A stretch of DNA of 64,000 nt from NCBI GenBank assembly GCA_900169235.1, contig FWCC01000092.1, forward strand, positions 45,619-109,618, given 5' to 3'. This document shows positions 11,290 through 22,947 of this stretch, piece after piece. The notes under the pieces were generated by a model. The model did no database searches, was not told where the DNA came from, and saw only the letters and a program-made list of their open reading frames with translations. The number at the start of each line of letters is the position of its first letter. The first letter of the stretch is position 1. Both the position numbers and the translations under genes were made by a program. The stretch comes from Zarea fungicola. Taxonomy: Eukaryota > Ascomycota > Sordariomycetes > Hypocreales > Cordycipitaceae.

Positions 11290-12108
11290 ATGTACGTTTG
11301 TAGTATTTATTGAACCAATTGAAGTCTCGAGTCGATTCGCTGCTAACTTTGCTCCAGGGCCGCCTCCATTCGCCACAGCAGTGTCATACTGCGTCGGATA
11401 GCCACCCAAAGTCCATTGACAGCTCGATGCTTCACGACGACGACAATGAACCTCGCCGAGCGCCGCGCGCCCAAGCCCGCGCCGCGCATAAATCCTCTCA
11501 TCGGCGGTATCCAGCGCAGCACCCCGAAGCAGCAAGAAACTGAGCCCGCCGCTGCCCCTGCTGCTGCTCCCACTGCTCCGACGACACCAAAGACATCGAC
11601 GCAATCGACGCAATCAACGGCCAACTTTATACCACCACCGCCTCCTCCTCCACCATCTTCCTCTGTTCTCAAAACAGACACCCCCGGCGAAGCCACGGCC
11701 GCTAGCAACCACACATACTCGGCCACCAGCAAGGCCGTCCCGTTCGAGCTTGACGTGTCGTCCATCATCTCCAGCAAGGCCGCCGACTTTGGCCGCTCCC
11801 TGCAGCAGGAGGACCCCCTGACGCGCCCGCGCGTGCGCTCCGCCGCCTCGACGGGCCGCACCGTCTTTGTGCGCACCGCCCAGGGCGGCGGCGCCAACAC
11901 GGCGCCCACGGTCAAGAGCGCCCTCGCCGCGCTCAACCGCCTCGTAAAGACCCAGCACATCAAGAACAAGTACCACAGCCAAAAGTCGCACGAGCGTCCC
12001 GGCCTCAAGCGCAAGAGGCTGGCGAGTGAGCGCTGGCGGGCACGTTTCAAGACTGGCTTCTGCGCCGCCTATGTGCGGGTGCATGAGCTGAGAAAGCAGG
12101 GGTGGTAA
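11290..12108 (+). CDS. MRP21: Mitochondrial small-subunit protein bS21m
   Basis: The C-terminal ~45 residues (RPGLKRKRLASERWRARF then VRVHELRKQGW) match the bacterial S21/fungal Mrp21 domain of the mitochondrial ribosome. The frame opens without an ATG until 11452, but an intron at 11292-11357 (GTACGT donor, GCTAAC branch, CTCCAG acceptor) splits the start codon as AT/G. It yields a typical matrix-targeting presequence, MAASIRHSSVILRR, rich in Arg and Ser and lacking acidic residues. The product is 250 aa, with a Pro/Ala/Thr-rich linker containing an eight-proline run between presequence and S21 domain. Alternatively, translation could start at the internal ATG 11452, which would lose the presequence. 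Confidence 0.85.
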
Positions 12109-12490
12109 GAATGCACTCACTCCAAAGGGGTTTTTTTTCCTCCTGAATGTATAGCAGAGTGTAAAGAGGCATGTACCATTAGAAACCGTGGAGAAAAGAA
12201 TGGATTGTGGCTAGAGCCCAGTTCGTGTATGATATCAGCATAGCAAATACAATATTTCACAAGTAAAGTGTAGCACTACATCTCAACATGTCACTTTTGC
12301 CTGGGTTTTGATTGAATGAAATCAGTAAAAATGTCATCATTAGCAAATCGACTGGTGAGAATAGTGGCCGAGCCATTTGTCCTTGATCATGAAAGAATTA
12401 CTTGACCTATGAATACCCCCATGGCCAAGCTTAAAAAAAAAAAAGACCGCCATCGCGGTATTGTCACATGTATTGTACAGCAATCCGTGT
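12109..12490. other. Convergent 3' flank of MRP21 and HAUS6
   Basis: This 380-base tail-to-tail spacer contains T-rich and A-rich tracts and AATAC/AATAAA-like polyadenylation sequences on both strands. Nothing coding is supported. Confidence 0.5.
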
Positions 12491-14664
12491 TTAATCCTCC
12501 CACTGACTCCCCTCTCTCCTCGGCGGCAGGGCCCTCGCCTTTCTCTGCTGCTTCCGAATCTCCCGCTGCCGGTCCTCCCTCGCCTTCTGCTGCGCCTTTT
12601 CAAACCCCGCCATGCTCATCCTCGTCCGTGTCGCCAAGTCATTAATCTCGTCCTCGTCATCCTCGACAGGCGGGGTCGCCGCTGGTGGTGCTGCCGCCGC
12701 CGCCCCCCTCGCCACTCGGTTCGATGCCGCCGGTCCCAGGGGCAGCTCCGGCTCCTCGTCTTCTAGGAACTGCATCGAGCGGCGGGCCATGGACATGCGC
12801 GTGCGCTCCGCCAGCGATAGTGTGTGCCGTGGCTTGCCGCGCTTCGGCGACGACGAGTTGGAGCTCCGGGCCATGTTCTCCATGATCTGGTCCGCCATGG
12901 CCTGTGTAGAGGAGGACTCTTCGCCCTCGCCGTCGTTGTATTGCTGACGGAGGTTGCCGCGCTGCGAGTGCTGGCGTGACGTCGATGTCGACGAGTAGCC
13001 GTCTTCCGAGTACGGCGTGCCGTAGGAGAGATCACTCTCACTCCGGTGCAGTGTGCGAGGCGCAGGGTCTGCATATAGGCTGGTTGGCTGTGACGACGGT
13101 TGGTTGGCTATTGTATCGCGAGGACGGTATTGAGGCTCCGGGTATGGCTCCGGCTCCTCGTCCATGTCGCCGAGGTCGCTAAGTTCGGAAATTGGATCGC
13201 TGGCGAGGTGGATGGAAACATCCGGGTTGCCGTATTGAGCGCACATGCTTGTTAGCCTCTGTGTCGCATTTTCAAAGCTGTTAGTTTTGATTTCTGCAAG
13301 CTCCTCGTCCAAATCCTGTAAAATGGCCGCGTAGTCTTCATGAAGCGGTGCCTCATGGCTTGCCACGATGCCGCGCGCTGCACCGACATGTAGCTCCTTG
13401 TGTGCATTAAACTGCAGGTCAATACCTTTTGAGGGATCCTTTGACACAACTTTCCTCTTCATCGGTGACGCTGGGCGACGACTCTTATCCCCCCCAGCCA
13501 TGTCCCTGCGTAGGTCGTCCCACCGGGCGAGGCGCTGTTTCTGTGCTTCAACACGGCCGTCGAGCTGCTGTAGCAAGCCTCGGCCGCCGTCCTCCAACTC
13601 CGCCAACCGACCCTGCTGCACACGTCGCCATACCCTGTCGTAGGATGTACCCAGCAGGCCCTTGCCGTCTTTGCCCGCCGCATCGCCTGCAAGCAGCGTA
13701 TCCATCCAGGCCTCGTTGCCGGACCAGTTATTCCGCACCGTGCGTCTGACGGTCCGGCGCACATCTTCCGATACATGTCCAGACTCGGCTGCAGCAGCCT
13801 GCCGCGCCCGGAGGACCTCGTGTCGGCGCGCAATGCCCCGCTCCTTCATGGCCAGCAAGTCGCCAAAGTCTCTAAACTTGGCCTCTGCCTCGCGTCTCCT
13901 CTCCAACACGCGCCGCAGAGAGGTGCGGTGCGCCAGAATCAGCGGCCTCAACAAATGCCCATCGCCCTGGTATCCCCTGTTCTCGAGCGCGACCTGGACG
14001 GCAACCACAGGTGTCCTGCGCACTCCGGGGTCGGCCACCACCGTGCTCCTGAGCGCCGCCGAGGAAAACGACGCGAGCACCTCTTCGAGCCGCTCGCCCT
14101 TGCAGTCGTCGAGCATCGTCTTGCGTATCAGGATGTCGCGGCCGAGGTCGCCATTCTTTTTTGCATTCTCGAGGCCGCGGAGGAGGCCGGCACGGAGATT
14201 GACCGACTGTATTTGTTCGACGGCAGGAAAGTAGGGTTTCAGTTTCTATCCTGGTCAGTAAATAAAGTTTGCTACCAAGTGTACGGAGTGACCACCGCAG
14301 CAGCCGCCGCGGCACTATTGCAACATACAGATGCCGTCTCTTCTGGGTCCCAGATTTCGAATAGTCGGTACAGGGCCCATTCCACCGCCTGCACCCGTCG
14401 CTTGTGGTTCTGCGTAGTGCCCGCAAAGGTGGCGGGTGTTATGTCGGGCCAGTCGTCCGCGAGGTCGAGGTCTAGCAGTCGTAAATTCGTGAGAAACGTG
14501 GGAATCAATGGGCTGGGGGGCGCTGCCTTGACCACTGCCGGTGCGGAGAGGCCTGCTGCCGCGGCTGGGCGACCGTGCATCGAGAGAGGTCGTCGTGATG
14601 CTGGTGCCGCGGCCGACGCGCCAACGCGGTCGGATCGCGTGCGACTGTGATGGGCGGCGGCCAT
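12491..14664 (-). CDS. Augmin (HAUS) complex subunit 6
   Basis: Two exons, 14664-14329 and 14245-12491, flank an 83-nt intron (GTATGT donor, TACTGAC branch, ATAG acceptor) and give 696 aa. The first ~300 residues match the HAUS6 N-terminal domain: FLTNLRLLDLDLADDWP, ALYRLFEIWDPEET and, after splicing, KLKPYFPAVEQIQSVNLR and LENAKKNGDLGRDILIRK. Augmin recruits gamma-tubulin to spindle microtubules, and fungi such as Aspergillus carry an AUG6 orthologue. The middle is helical and Arg-rich. The C-terminal third is disordered with RTRMSMA repeated (two full copies), a possible phospho or basic patch. I chose ATG 14664 (MAAAHHSR). An in-frame ATG at 14826 would add 54 poorly conserved-looking residues and is the alternative start. 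Confidence 0.85.
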
Positions 14665-15268
14665 TGACAGCGAGGGCCAGAGTCCGTCGTCAGCAGCGCT
14701 GAGGTTGCGGATACATGTAGTTATAGCAGTAGCAAAAATATTTGTCGCCTTGTCGGTGAGCAGGGGAGCTTTGGTGCAAGGGTGGTGGTGGTTGGCATGG
14801 GTACTGTGACTTGGTCGGTGACGCATCGATCTGGGTTGGAGGAGAGTATCTGGCCCATGCAGGAAGAAGCTACACTAACTAATGTTTCCCTCACATTTTG
14901 CATAGGTATGCGTTCCAATCATGTATTCATATACTAGGTTTATTTTCTTCTTTTAATTTATATCGGCGGCATTGTGAATTTAGGCCATATTCTAGCCCTG
15001 CATGTCGCTGCCGCAGCACCAAGCAGTGCCTTACAGTGCAGACCACACGGCGCATAGGACTGAATAATATTAAAAATGACCAGTCAAGTAATTCTATATT
15101 ATCGTCGGAAATTCGTCTTTCTTTCATGTTCTCTCAAATCATACGTCACACATTGAACAAGGCTGCTCTCTTTGGAATGAAATTGGAGTCAATTTTGGTC
15201 ACTTCCTATACACAAGTTGCAATACTCAAGACTGAGATGAGCTTCCCTAACCCGATTCTCGACACCCA
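14665..15268. other. Intergenic, HAUS6 promoter and GST 3' flank
   Basis: This holds the upstream region of the minus-strand HAUS6 gene and the downstream flank of the minus-strand GST. It is A/T-rich from about 14930 to 15240. No gene is supported. Confidence 0.4.
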
Positions 15269-15904
15269 TTACTCCAGGCCCTTGAGTGCGGGTCTAGCAG
15301 AAATCTTCTCCAGCCAAGCGTTGAGATTGTCAAGCCCGTCAAAACTAGCACCCAGCATCTTGACATAGGTCATAAACGACCAGACATGAGTGTCCGCCAA
15401 GCTATACTCGTCACCAAGCAAATACTGCTTGCCCTTTAAGCCATCATTTAGAATCGCCAGCTGCTTCTCCAGATCTACCTTGGCCTTGTCACCGTCTGAC
15501 TTGCGCAGCGCCTTCATGGCGTCATCTTCGTCGGAACAGCCGTGCATGACGAGTCCAATGAGACGGGTATTGATGGAAAGATTGACATTGGTCCACACAA
15601 TCCACTTCATGGCCTGGCCACGCAGCGTCATATCCGCCGGGTACAGCTTGGTTTCGACGCCAAACACCTCACCGAGGTACATGGTGATGGCAGTCGACTC
15701 CCAGAGAGGCACATCGTTGTGCACAATGGCGGGCACGAGGCCGTTTGGATTAATGGCCAAGTACTCGGGCTTCTTGGTGCCCTCACGCAGAGTCACGTTG
15801 ATGCGCTCGGCCAGCTTCTTGCCGGCAGCGGCTTCAAGCTCATTGACGACAGCTTCGGTGATGCTGGCGGTGCAGTATGGTGCGAGATAGAATTTAAAAG
15901 ACAT
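15269..15904 (-). CDS. Glutathione S-transferase
   Basis: A single 211-residue frame without introns. The N-terminal thioredoxin-like GST domain begins FKFYLAPYCTAS and carries NPNGLVPAIV (cis-Pro loop) and the glutathione-binding ESTAITMYLGE motif. The C-terminal all-helical domain includes the N-capping/hydrophobic-staple region YLLGDEYSLADTHVW. Length is normal for the superfamily. A cytosolic detoxification role, conjugating glutathione to electrophiles, is the family expectation. No neighbour suggests a specific substrate. The C-terminus ends exactly on the family's last helix, so the protein appears intact. Confidence 0.9.
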   Translation of the reverse strand: MSFKFYLAPYCTASITEAVVNELEAAAGKKLAERINVTLREGTKKPEYLAINPNGLVPAIVHNDVPLWESTAITMYLGEVFGVETKLYPADMTLRGQAMKWIVWTNVNLSINTRLIGLVMHGCSDEDDAMKALRKSDGDKAKVDLEKQLAILNDGLKGKQYLLGDEYSLADTHVWSFMTYVKMLGASFDGLDNLNAWLEKISARPALKGLE

Positions 15905-16968
15905 GATGTTTACAAAAAGGATGATTCAAAATATATTTTTTTGGTTTGGTAATTTTCTTCTCAAGACTGAATGAATGTATGAATTGAAAGAGAAATGGCC
16001 AGCTTGATTCCGGCAACGGCCACTTATTATAATTCCACGGCGATGGTCCGTCGCTCTGGTGGCGTCGCGTAGATCCAGCTATTCACAAGCATTCACGCTA
16101 AACGGGTAGAGTTGTGTGGCTTCTTGTTCACTGTTACGGAGGCGTCGAGCTGAGCATCGTGCGCGGACTTTGGCCTCTTATTATCCTGGCAAGCTACCCT
16201 GTTTACGACATGTACGAAGGTAGTGGCGCTACGGAGCTGAACCCTGGCCAAGCAACGGTGAATATCCGCAGAGCAGCAAATACTTCATTCACGATGAGCG
16301 GAATACGAGTGGTACTTGCCAAGACAAGTACTGACATTGGCCTGCTTCAGGATTGTCCTGACTTTCGGGCAACAGCAAGGGCCTAGTAGTAATTTTGGTA
16401 GATATGATTGCTAATTAAACTACAACACCGACTTTACTATGCAAGCACTGCTTTAAACAGTTATTCGGCAAATACAATGTACTTAGCGCAAGTCTCTACC
16501 ATGATCTCGATTTCGGTTGTCCTCCGCGAGTGCCGAGTGCCAAACCTGTCGCAAGTGAACTTTCTGGTGCGGAGCGTCACTAATAAAACCCTAGTTCGAA
16601 ACTTGTGGCGGAGAAGACGGTGGAAAGTCGGCACATGAACTCTACTCAGCCAGCCGTTACTCTTTTGGCGACGCTAAACTTGTAGCTGCATGGTGGAATT
16701 TCTTGTACTGCAGACGTTTCAGCATTCAACATGGCGAAGCAGACGCTTCAGGAGGCAGCATTTTGTCGGAGTTTTTATTTACACATGCCAGCAGAAGAGC
16801 ACCAATCTTCTCTTGTTAACTATTCAAAATTCCAGTAATGCGGCCTGACAATAAATATATTCTAGACTAGAGTATGCAAAAAATAAACAATTGAATAATA
16901 AAAACTGGTCTCCCATGCTCACCGCAATGGGAGTGTTGAGAATTTGGTGGCAAGCCGTTACCACTGAC
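15905..16968. other. Intergenic, GST promoter side
   Basis: About 1.06 kb between the start of the GST gene and the stop of the chitosanase-lyase gene (both minus strand). The short open frames here have no recognisable domain. The end near 16810-16920 is A/T-rich with AATAAA-type sequences on the minus strand, suitable for 3' processing of the upstream-lying enzyme gene. Confidence 0.4.
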
Positions 16969-18663
16969 TTATTTGTGCACGACATCAATAGAGTAGATGC
17001 GAACCTCTGAGCCGGCGGCCGACTTGCCCTGGTTATAGTTACCAGATTTAAAGTAACAAGCAGGGGATTTCCAGCTACCCGTATCGAGTGATGTAGACTT
17101 GCCATTGATGGAGATGCTGAGCTTGTTGTTGGAGTAGTTCAAGACATAGGTAAACTTGGTGCCTAGAGCAACATTGCCAAGCTTCGTGACAACCTGGTTG
17201 CTGTCTTCATCAGGCTTCACTCCGACAACAATGTCACCACTGGGGCTGTAGTACAACTCGGCCAATGGCTTGCTGGCCTCGCTGGCAAAGACTTGTCCAA
17301 TCGCAGTACCATGAGTTCCATCGTCAGACTTAACAACCTTCATTGAAACAGTCAATGTGTTGGTGCCGGCTGGGGACCAGGCAGCGTTGGCGCCACTACC
17401 CTTGACAACTTCACGGAGTTCTGTCCGGCAGTGCTCGCTACCAGAGGTAGTCGCACAACCGGTAAGATCAGGGTTTCCAGGAGCAAGGAGGACCATTTCG
17501 CCAGTGCTCTTATCAGTAAAGAATGTGGCTCCAGTATAACCGTTACAGCCCTGCAGCTGTTGGCTTTTGATAATATCGGGAGCGCCGACCGGAAGCTGTA
17601 GGTTAAAGAAACCCAAATCAAAGTTGCCACCAGGAGCACACTTGGGATCGAGATTGCCATTGCCGCCGGTTGGTGTGGTTGGGGAAGTTGTTGGTGGCTG
17701 TGTAGATGTGCTGGTTGGCTTTGCTGTGCTGGTTGGCTTTGTCGACGTGCTGCTCGGCTTGGTAGGACCTGTGCCGCCACCGCCGCCAATCTTGGCGATA
17801 AGTGCGTCACCCTGCGCCTGAAGAGACGCTTCAAACTCATCAAAGGTCTTGGCGTTCCATTTAGCGCCATTAGCACCAGGGACGGCGTCGGGGCCTCTAA
17901 AGGCAATGTAAAGGACGTCATTGACATCATGGGCTTCGTTGCCGTTGACTGCATTTCCATAGCAGGCACGGCCAAGTGAGTCCGATACTTCACCAATAAG
18001 AGGAGGGCCATCGTCGCCATTAGTATCGGCCCAGACGCCATAAAGCTGTGTAGCAACGTTAGCAGAGTTCGACAGCATGAACAAAGTTATAGCTGGATGG
18101 AGGCTTACTAGTTTATCACCACAAACAACTGCAACGATGGAAAGAGGCTCAATGCCAACAGAGCGGGGGTCGAAGTTGACATAACCCTTCTTCTTGCCCT
18201 CGTTTCCGAGCACAACAAAGGAGTGGATGTAAGCGTTGACATCCTTGACTCCCTTGTTGTAACCCTTGATAATATCACCCCAGGTTGTTTGGCCCTGAGT
18301 ATCGGTAGATGAATCACAGCTGCCGTCACCGGCACCAAGAGCGCCGTCACAGTCGATATCCATGTTTACAAGGTTGCCATTAGTCCCCTGAAGATACATA
18401 ATGCCATCTGATTCGAGGTGATCACCACAGTAGCAAAAGTCTAGCATATGAAGTTAGTAACGGAATCACAGCGTTGCAAGGAATAGCATGTTACCTTTGG
18501 AATCCTTTTCTTGGCTGTAAAAGCCACCTTGGAGGATTTTGCTGCACTTCCCATTGGATCTGATAGAGCTGTATAGTGCTTTAATGTTGGCCGGAACATC
18601 TCTAGCCGAGACTTCGGCCGAGAGAAGGCCAGAGATCAAGAGTGCTTTCGTAATGCCACGCAT
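16969..18663 (-). CDS. Secreted bimodular GH75 chitosanase and PL7-type lyase
   Basis: Three exons, 18663-18495, 18440-18109 and 18045-16969, flank introns of 54 nt (TACTAAC branch) and 63 nt (GCTAAC branch), giving 525 aa. Residues 1-20 are a signal peptide. Residues ~22-225 match fungal GH75 chitosanase: NMDIDCDGA, then FDPRSVGIEPLSIVAVVC, then LYGVWADTNG and DVLYIAF. By alignment from memory the acid pair is D174 and E186, in a loop three residues longer than in the Fusarium enzyme. Residues ~254-300 are a Gly then Thr/Ser/Pro/Lys linker. Residues ~303-525 match alginate lyase 2 (PL7): FNLQLPVG, RTELREV (374-380) and YFKSGNYNQ (498-506). The usual QIH is QVF (418-420), so the expected histidine is absent. 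Likely extracellular, acting on chitosan-containing walls; the second module's activity is uncertain. Confidence 0.88.
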
Positions 18664-21110
18664 TGTATTTATTTAGACTTTGGAAGTATTCAGACGTTGC
18701 TTGTGAAGCTCTCTCTGATTATGAGAAGCGATTCGAGCCCAGGCCGCTTCCTTTTATATCTAATACTTGAAAGCTTGCGTCCAATATTTCGGCAAACAGC
18801 GGCATTGCCCATTTTCGAGTTTCAGTCCCGCGTTTACTGCAGCGAGCTTTGTAATTCCGAGTCCTAGGTATTCTAGTCTTGCATGGTGGGTCATTGACCA
18901 AATGGCGGGAACCATTACCCTGGGTTAGCCACTCCGGCCAAAAGAAGGGGAGACCGAGGCTGAATGCACCCTTGATGCTTGATGAAGTGGGATGTGGATT
19001 GTACCATGCGACTGTGCTGGCTGCATGTTCTTCCTGTGCGAATCGCGAACTAGACAAGCATGGCCAAGTACAGCCCCATACACTTAAAACCACAATAGCC
19101 AGTAGCGTGCAGGAAAACCATGATCCCAGCCTTATCTCGGTGATTACACAGCATGCCTGGATCATGGTAGTTTCTATTATGGAATAAACTACGCAAGTAA
19201 GCCATCGGCGAAATGGCCGGTGACGACCGCACCGGTCGGCCTCGTGCGCGCTTGATCTTGTCTTTCTCCTTATCAGGCACAAAGCCAATATCACAGTGGA
19301 TATTCAGTGGGGATTTATTAAGGAGGTACGGAAAGATGGAGATGCCGTCTCGGGCAATCAAGGTACGCCCTCTGGGGTTAGAACTGGGGTAAATATCCGA
19401 GGCAGATACAAGACTCAATTGGTGGATATTGGTAGCTTGACATTAATTGGATATTATGCATGGAGAATCCTCCAGTCAAATTCTTCCAATCCCTGTAGAG
19501 CAGGATGCTACGTCCATGACAAGTTGCATAATAACTCAAAGATTAATCTTCCATTTTACGCATACATTTGGTGCATGCGGCGTATCGGAGACTTCATGAA
19601 CCACAGATCTGCCCAGTCGTGTTAGTTTTACTAAATAAAGAAACTTACACAACCGGTACTTACAGATGCCGATCAGTGCCGCCTCGTATAGTTGGCGGAA
19701 TAAAGCTCAAGTATTGAATACTTGACAAGGAGTTTTTGAACAGTTGAAATCGTTGAAATCAACCTCGGTAGCACTCCTACCACAACCCGATTACGGACGG
19801 TGTGCTATTAGTGATTTCCCGGGCACAAGAACCCTATTCGGCAATGGCCAAGTGTTCTAGGGCTGAAATTGCAAGGGGAATGATGGATCAAAATGGGGCG
19901 CGTTTGATGACGTCCCAATTAGATGGACTGCTCGCCGGAGACAAGCAGGGTTCCTCTCCGTTTCTAAAACATCTGCCCAGTTATTCGCTCCGGTAGGGCT
20001 GACTGGCGTTTACTTGAATGTGGCAGGGGCTTGCACTTGTACCAAAATGGTATCGCTGATGATATTATCATTCAGAATTGCATAGTAGCCCGTGGCGTGC
20101 GACACGTGGCGTAACTTATTATGCCCTAAGGTAATGGTCTACTCCGAACGGTCGCACAAGTCATTTGTTGATTGCGTACCAGAGTGCATGCGCACACAGT
20201 TGAACAACTACACGGATGCTTTGTCAACGAGGGTGGCCTGCTCACTAGTCACTATTGAATCTCCTGCTGTTCTCTGGACATTTCGTTCTCAGATAGATCG
20301 TGCTGGAGCCCGATGCAAGATTCTCGGGCATTTAAAAAGGATCTTTCTAAACTAATCGTCCGTGCTTCGCCAATTAGCAAGCTCCATTATGCCACGGGTC
20401 ATGACTCAGTGTCTGAAGGTTAAAGTCCTTGCTTATTTTTTTTTTTTTTACGCCGGAAGCCAGGAATAATACGGCAATAAGAACCCGCACAGATATAGCT
20501 TATGAAACACCATTGGTATCCTTCAAAGTCTTGCTAGGTTTCCGTACATCGTATTTGATGCTCCACACTCCACAATGTTGGGGATGTGGGGGAAAGGCAG
20601 CTGCTATTAATCTGACAGTCCACTGCCAAATTTTGGGCATCCATGATACTGGGCATATGGTCGCTCCCCTTCGTAGTATGCCAATACATGTCACCATGTG
20701 TTTGAGAAAAGAAACGAGAAATTGTTTTGCACCTTGTTATAATCTGCGGGTAAATTGCTCAGAATTCGAAACGAGATGGAGGTGTACCACACGTGGAAAG
20801 TTCGGGCACAGATTTTTGATTGTCAGTGTACCAAGTCAGTTGTCCTTGATTAGCGTATGACACCGGATGACCTTAAGAGGTAAAATCCTCCGTCCAACAG
20901 CTCCATAGCTTTATGGAGCCGCGTTTCATAAATGACTGTGAAGCTACCAACAGCCCCGACATTGGTAAATCTGCTTCTCTTGCTCAGACCAACTCCAAAA
21001 AAGGAAAGGATGAAGAGTCCACCCGAGCAGATAACACCTACAAGATCGTTACACTACAATAAACAATAGGTGTAAAAAAACTCCTTAGCTAGTTGATAAT
21101 TTTATTTTCC
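18664..21110. other. Gene-poor 2.4 kb stretch
   Basis: This contains the promoter of the chitosanase-lyase gene (nearest ~300 bases) and then sequence without a supported gene. The longest frames (minus 18719-19294, 191 codons; minus 19050-19418) overlap each other, lack a good ATG context or family motif, and look accidental or relic. A T-run occurs at 20438-20450. Confidence 0.45.
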
Positions 21111-22271
21111 TTAGAAAAAATAAGGCTTTGTTGTGCCTTTTGTGAGCTTCCATCCCTCTTCAAAGGCGGCCACCAGTTCATCAGGCAAGGGGCCTTGCTC
21201 TAAGCTCAGCAGATTGCCCTCCAACTGTTTCGCGCTGCTCGCTCCCACGACAATCGTATCTCTGTACTCCTTCTTCATGGCACTATGATGATTCACCCAA
21301 CGTAGGGCTGCCTCGGCTGTCGTCATGCCTAGCTTCTTTGCGAGCGGCCGAATCGAGTCAAGCGCATCAAACATGGGGTCGTTCCAATAGCGCGCTCTGT
21401 AGGCATTTCCCTGGTTGCTTTTGGGGTCGAATCTACCGTTTTTATCAGTTGAGCTTTCCTCGCGCTCGTATCTGTCTGTCAGGAATCCGCCGGCCAGGGG
21501 GTTGTATGCGTAGAATGCGATGCCGTATTTGCGGAGGCAGGGCAGCAGCTCGGCTTCTACATTCCGCTGGAGGGCATTGTATGCACCTTGATACACATCT
21601 GGCTTCTTCCACCCGTTGCGGATACAAATTTCGCAAATTTGCGCAACTTCCCACGCGGGATAATTGCTGATACCGAGTTGCACAAAGTAGCCTTTCTTGT
21701 AAAGGTTATTGACTTCTCGGAGAGTGTCTTCATAGGCTACACCTCTATCGGGGGCATGAAGGTACCATAAGCTGACCTAGTATTTGGTTAGCTATCCATG
21801 CAAGTAAGGCGCGAAACGGATTGGAAATAATGTCTACCTGTTTAACTTTCAATGCCTCCAGGCTCTCCAAGATAGCAGGCTCTAGCTCCTCTGGATCATG
21901 AGTATATGTCCTGATCTTAAAGCCGGCAGCAAGCGTGCCAAAGCGTTTGATAGGCGACAATTTTGTATCAATCTTAATGCCACGAGTCTGTAGGTCTAGC
22001 TGTCCCAGGTACTCCTCGGAGGTGCCGTCACAGTAGATGCGAGCAGTGTCGACCTCATTGTGGCCAAACTTCTGTAAGACGTCGAGAACCACGCCGCACT
22101 CTTTAACTTCCGTTATCCGTGCCTGCTCAGTATCTATGAGTAGATTGTCAGAAAGTGGGTTTACGTAAGGAAAAAAAAACTAGACATAGAATGCGTGGCT
22201 TGCTTACCTGCGCGGCCAAACGTCATGGCGCCGAAGGCTACGTTGAGTTCTGATTTGGACACCGGTTCCAT
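21111..22271 (-). CDS. Aldo-keto reductase, aflatoxin-aldehyde reductase type
   Basis: Three exons, 22271-22208, 22133-21838 and 21776-21111, flank introns of 74 nt (GTAAGC...CATAG) and 61 nt (GTAGAC; GCTAACC branch; ACTAG) and give 341 aa. The TIM-barrel motifs are present: VAFGAMTFGR at the start, NEVDTARIYCDGTSEEYLG with the catalytic Asp and Tyr, DTKLSP with the Lys and SLWYLHAPDR with the His. C-terminal cofactor-binding blocks follow (DTIVVGASSAKQLEGNL). The family (AKR7-like, often annotated aflatoxin B1 aldehyde reductase) reduces dialdehydes and other carbonyls with NADPH in the cytosol. Fungal members are common as broad detoxifiers, and nothing nearby ties this one to a pathway. 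The protein appears complete and intact. Confidence 0.9.
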
Positions 22272-22947
22272 AATTTCTCTTGGTTTTGCTAACAGTTACA
22301 GTAAATTTTTTTGGTGATTTATTGCGTGCTGTCTTTGCAGCGAAGTGTGCCATGGTTTATATACTTTTGGTGTCGGACTTAACACTCCTGCCAGCAGCCC
22401 AGTATTCGCCAGCACTCGTCATTGCAAGCGTTTTCTCCGCCGTCCGTTTGCGAATTCAGGCCCGTTAGTCAAAGGACAGGCACGTCATTGTTCACATCAG
22501 TAAAGTCCGTGACACATAGGAATGCTCTAAAGTTCGTAGCTTGCAACTAAATCGGGAATGGTTCGGTCTATGTCGCCGGATCTAGGGAGCTAGCTAGCCG
22601 CGATCTCGGCATGATCCACACACATTGAGACCGAATGTTACTAGTATTTTTGAGTGTAGGCGATAAAGCTATGAAGCTTGCCAAGCGGGCCTTTTCGCCG
22701 CCATGCCTCCGAAAGGACTTGAAAATTTTGGACAGGTACCTCCAGATCTAACCAGCAAAATGCGACAAGCTCCACCTAGGTGCCGACTGTTGTTAAGCGT
22801 CTTGATACCTTCGCTCTCTACTGCTTTTCATACCTTCTTTTCTTCTCCTACTACTTCTTTTGAAGCGGCTCCTATCTATATTTAGGGACTTTAGGGAAAA
22901 GAAATAGCCAGCTAGCTTTAGTAGTCAAACCTAACCCTATCCAAACC
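22272..22947. other. Intergenic, AKR promoter
   Basis: Upstream region of the aldo-keto reductase gene, followed by unassigned sequence. A short palindromic GAGCTAGCTAGC-type element lies near 22588. No gene is supported. Confidence 0.35.

Noticed and set aside
14665..14826. Longer N-terminus for HAUS6 from ATG 14826
   Set aside because: The extra residues are His/Thr/Ala-rich without family similarity; ATG 14664 is the simpler start, though the longer one is not excluded.
18719..19294. Minus-strand 191-codon open frame upstream of the chitosanase-lyase gene
   Set aside because: No family motif, poor start context and overlap with another open frame; not distinguishable from chance.
19050..19418. 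Minus-strand 122-codon open frame containing a basic KRARGRP segment
   Set aside because: No recognisable domain and no supporting splice partners; could be a relic but cannot be supported.
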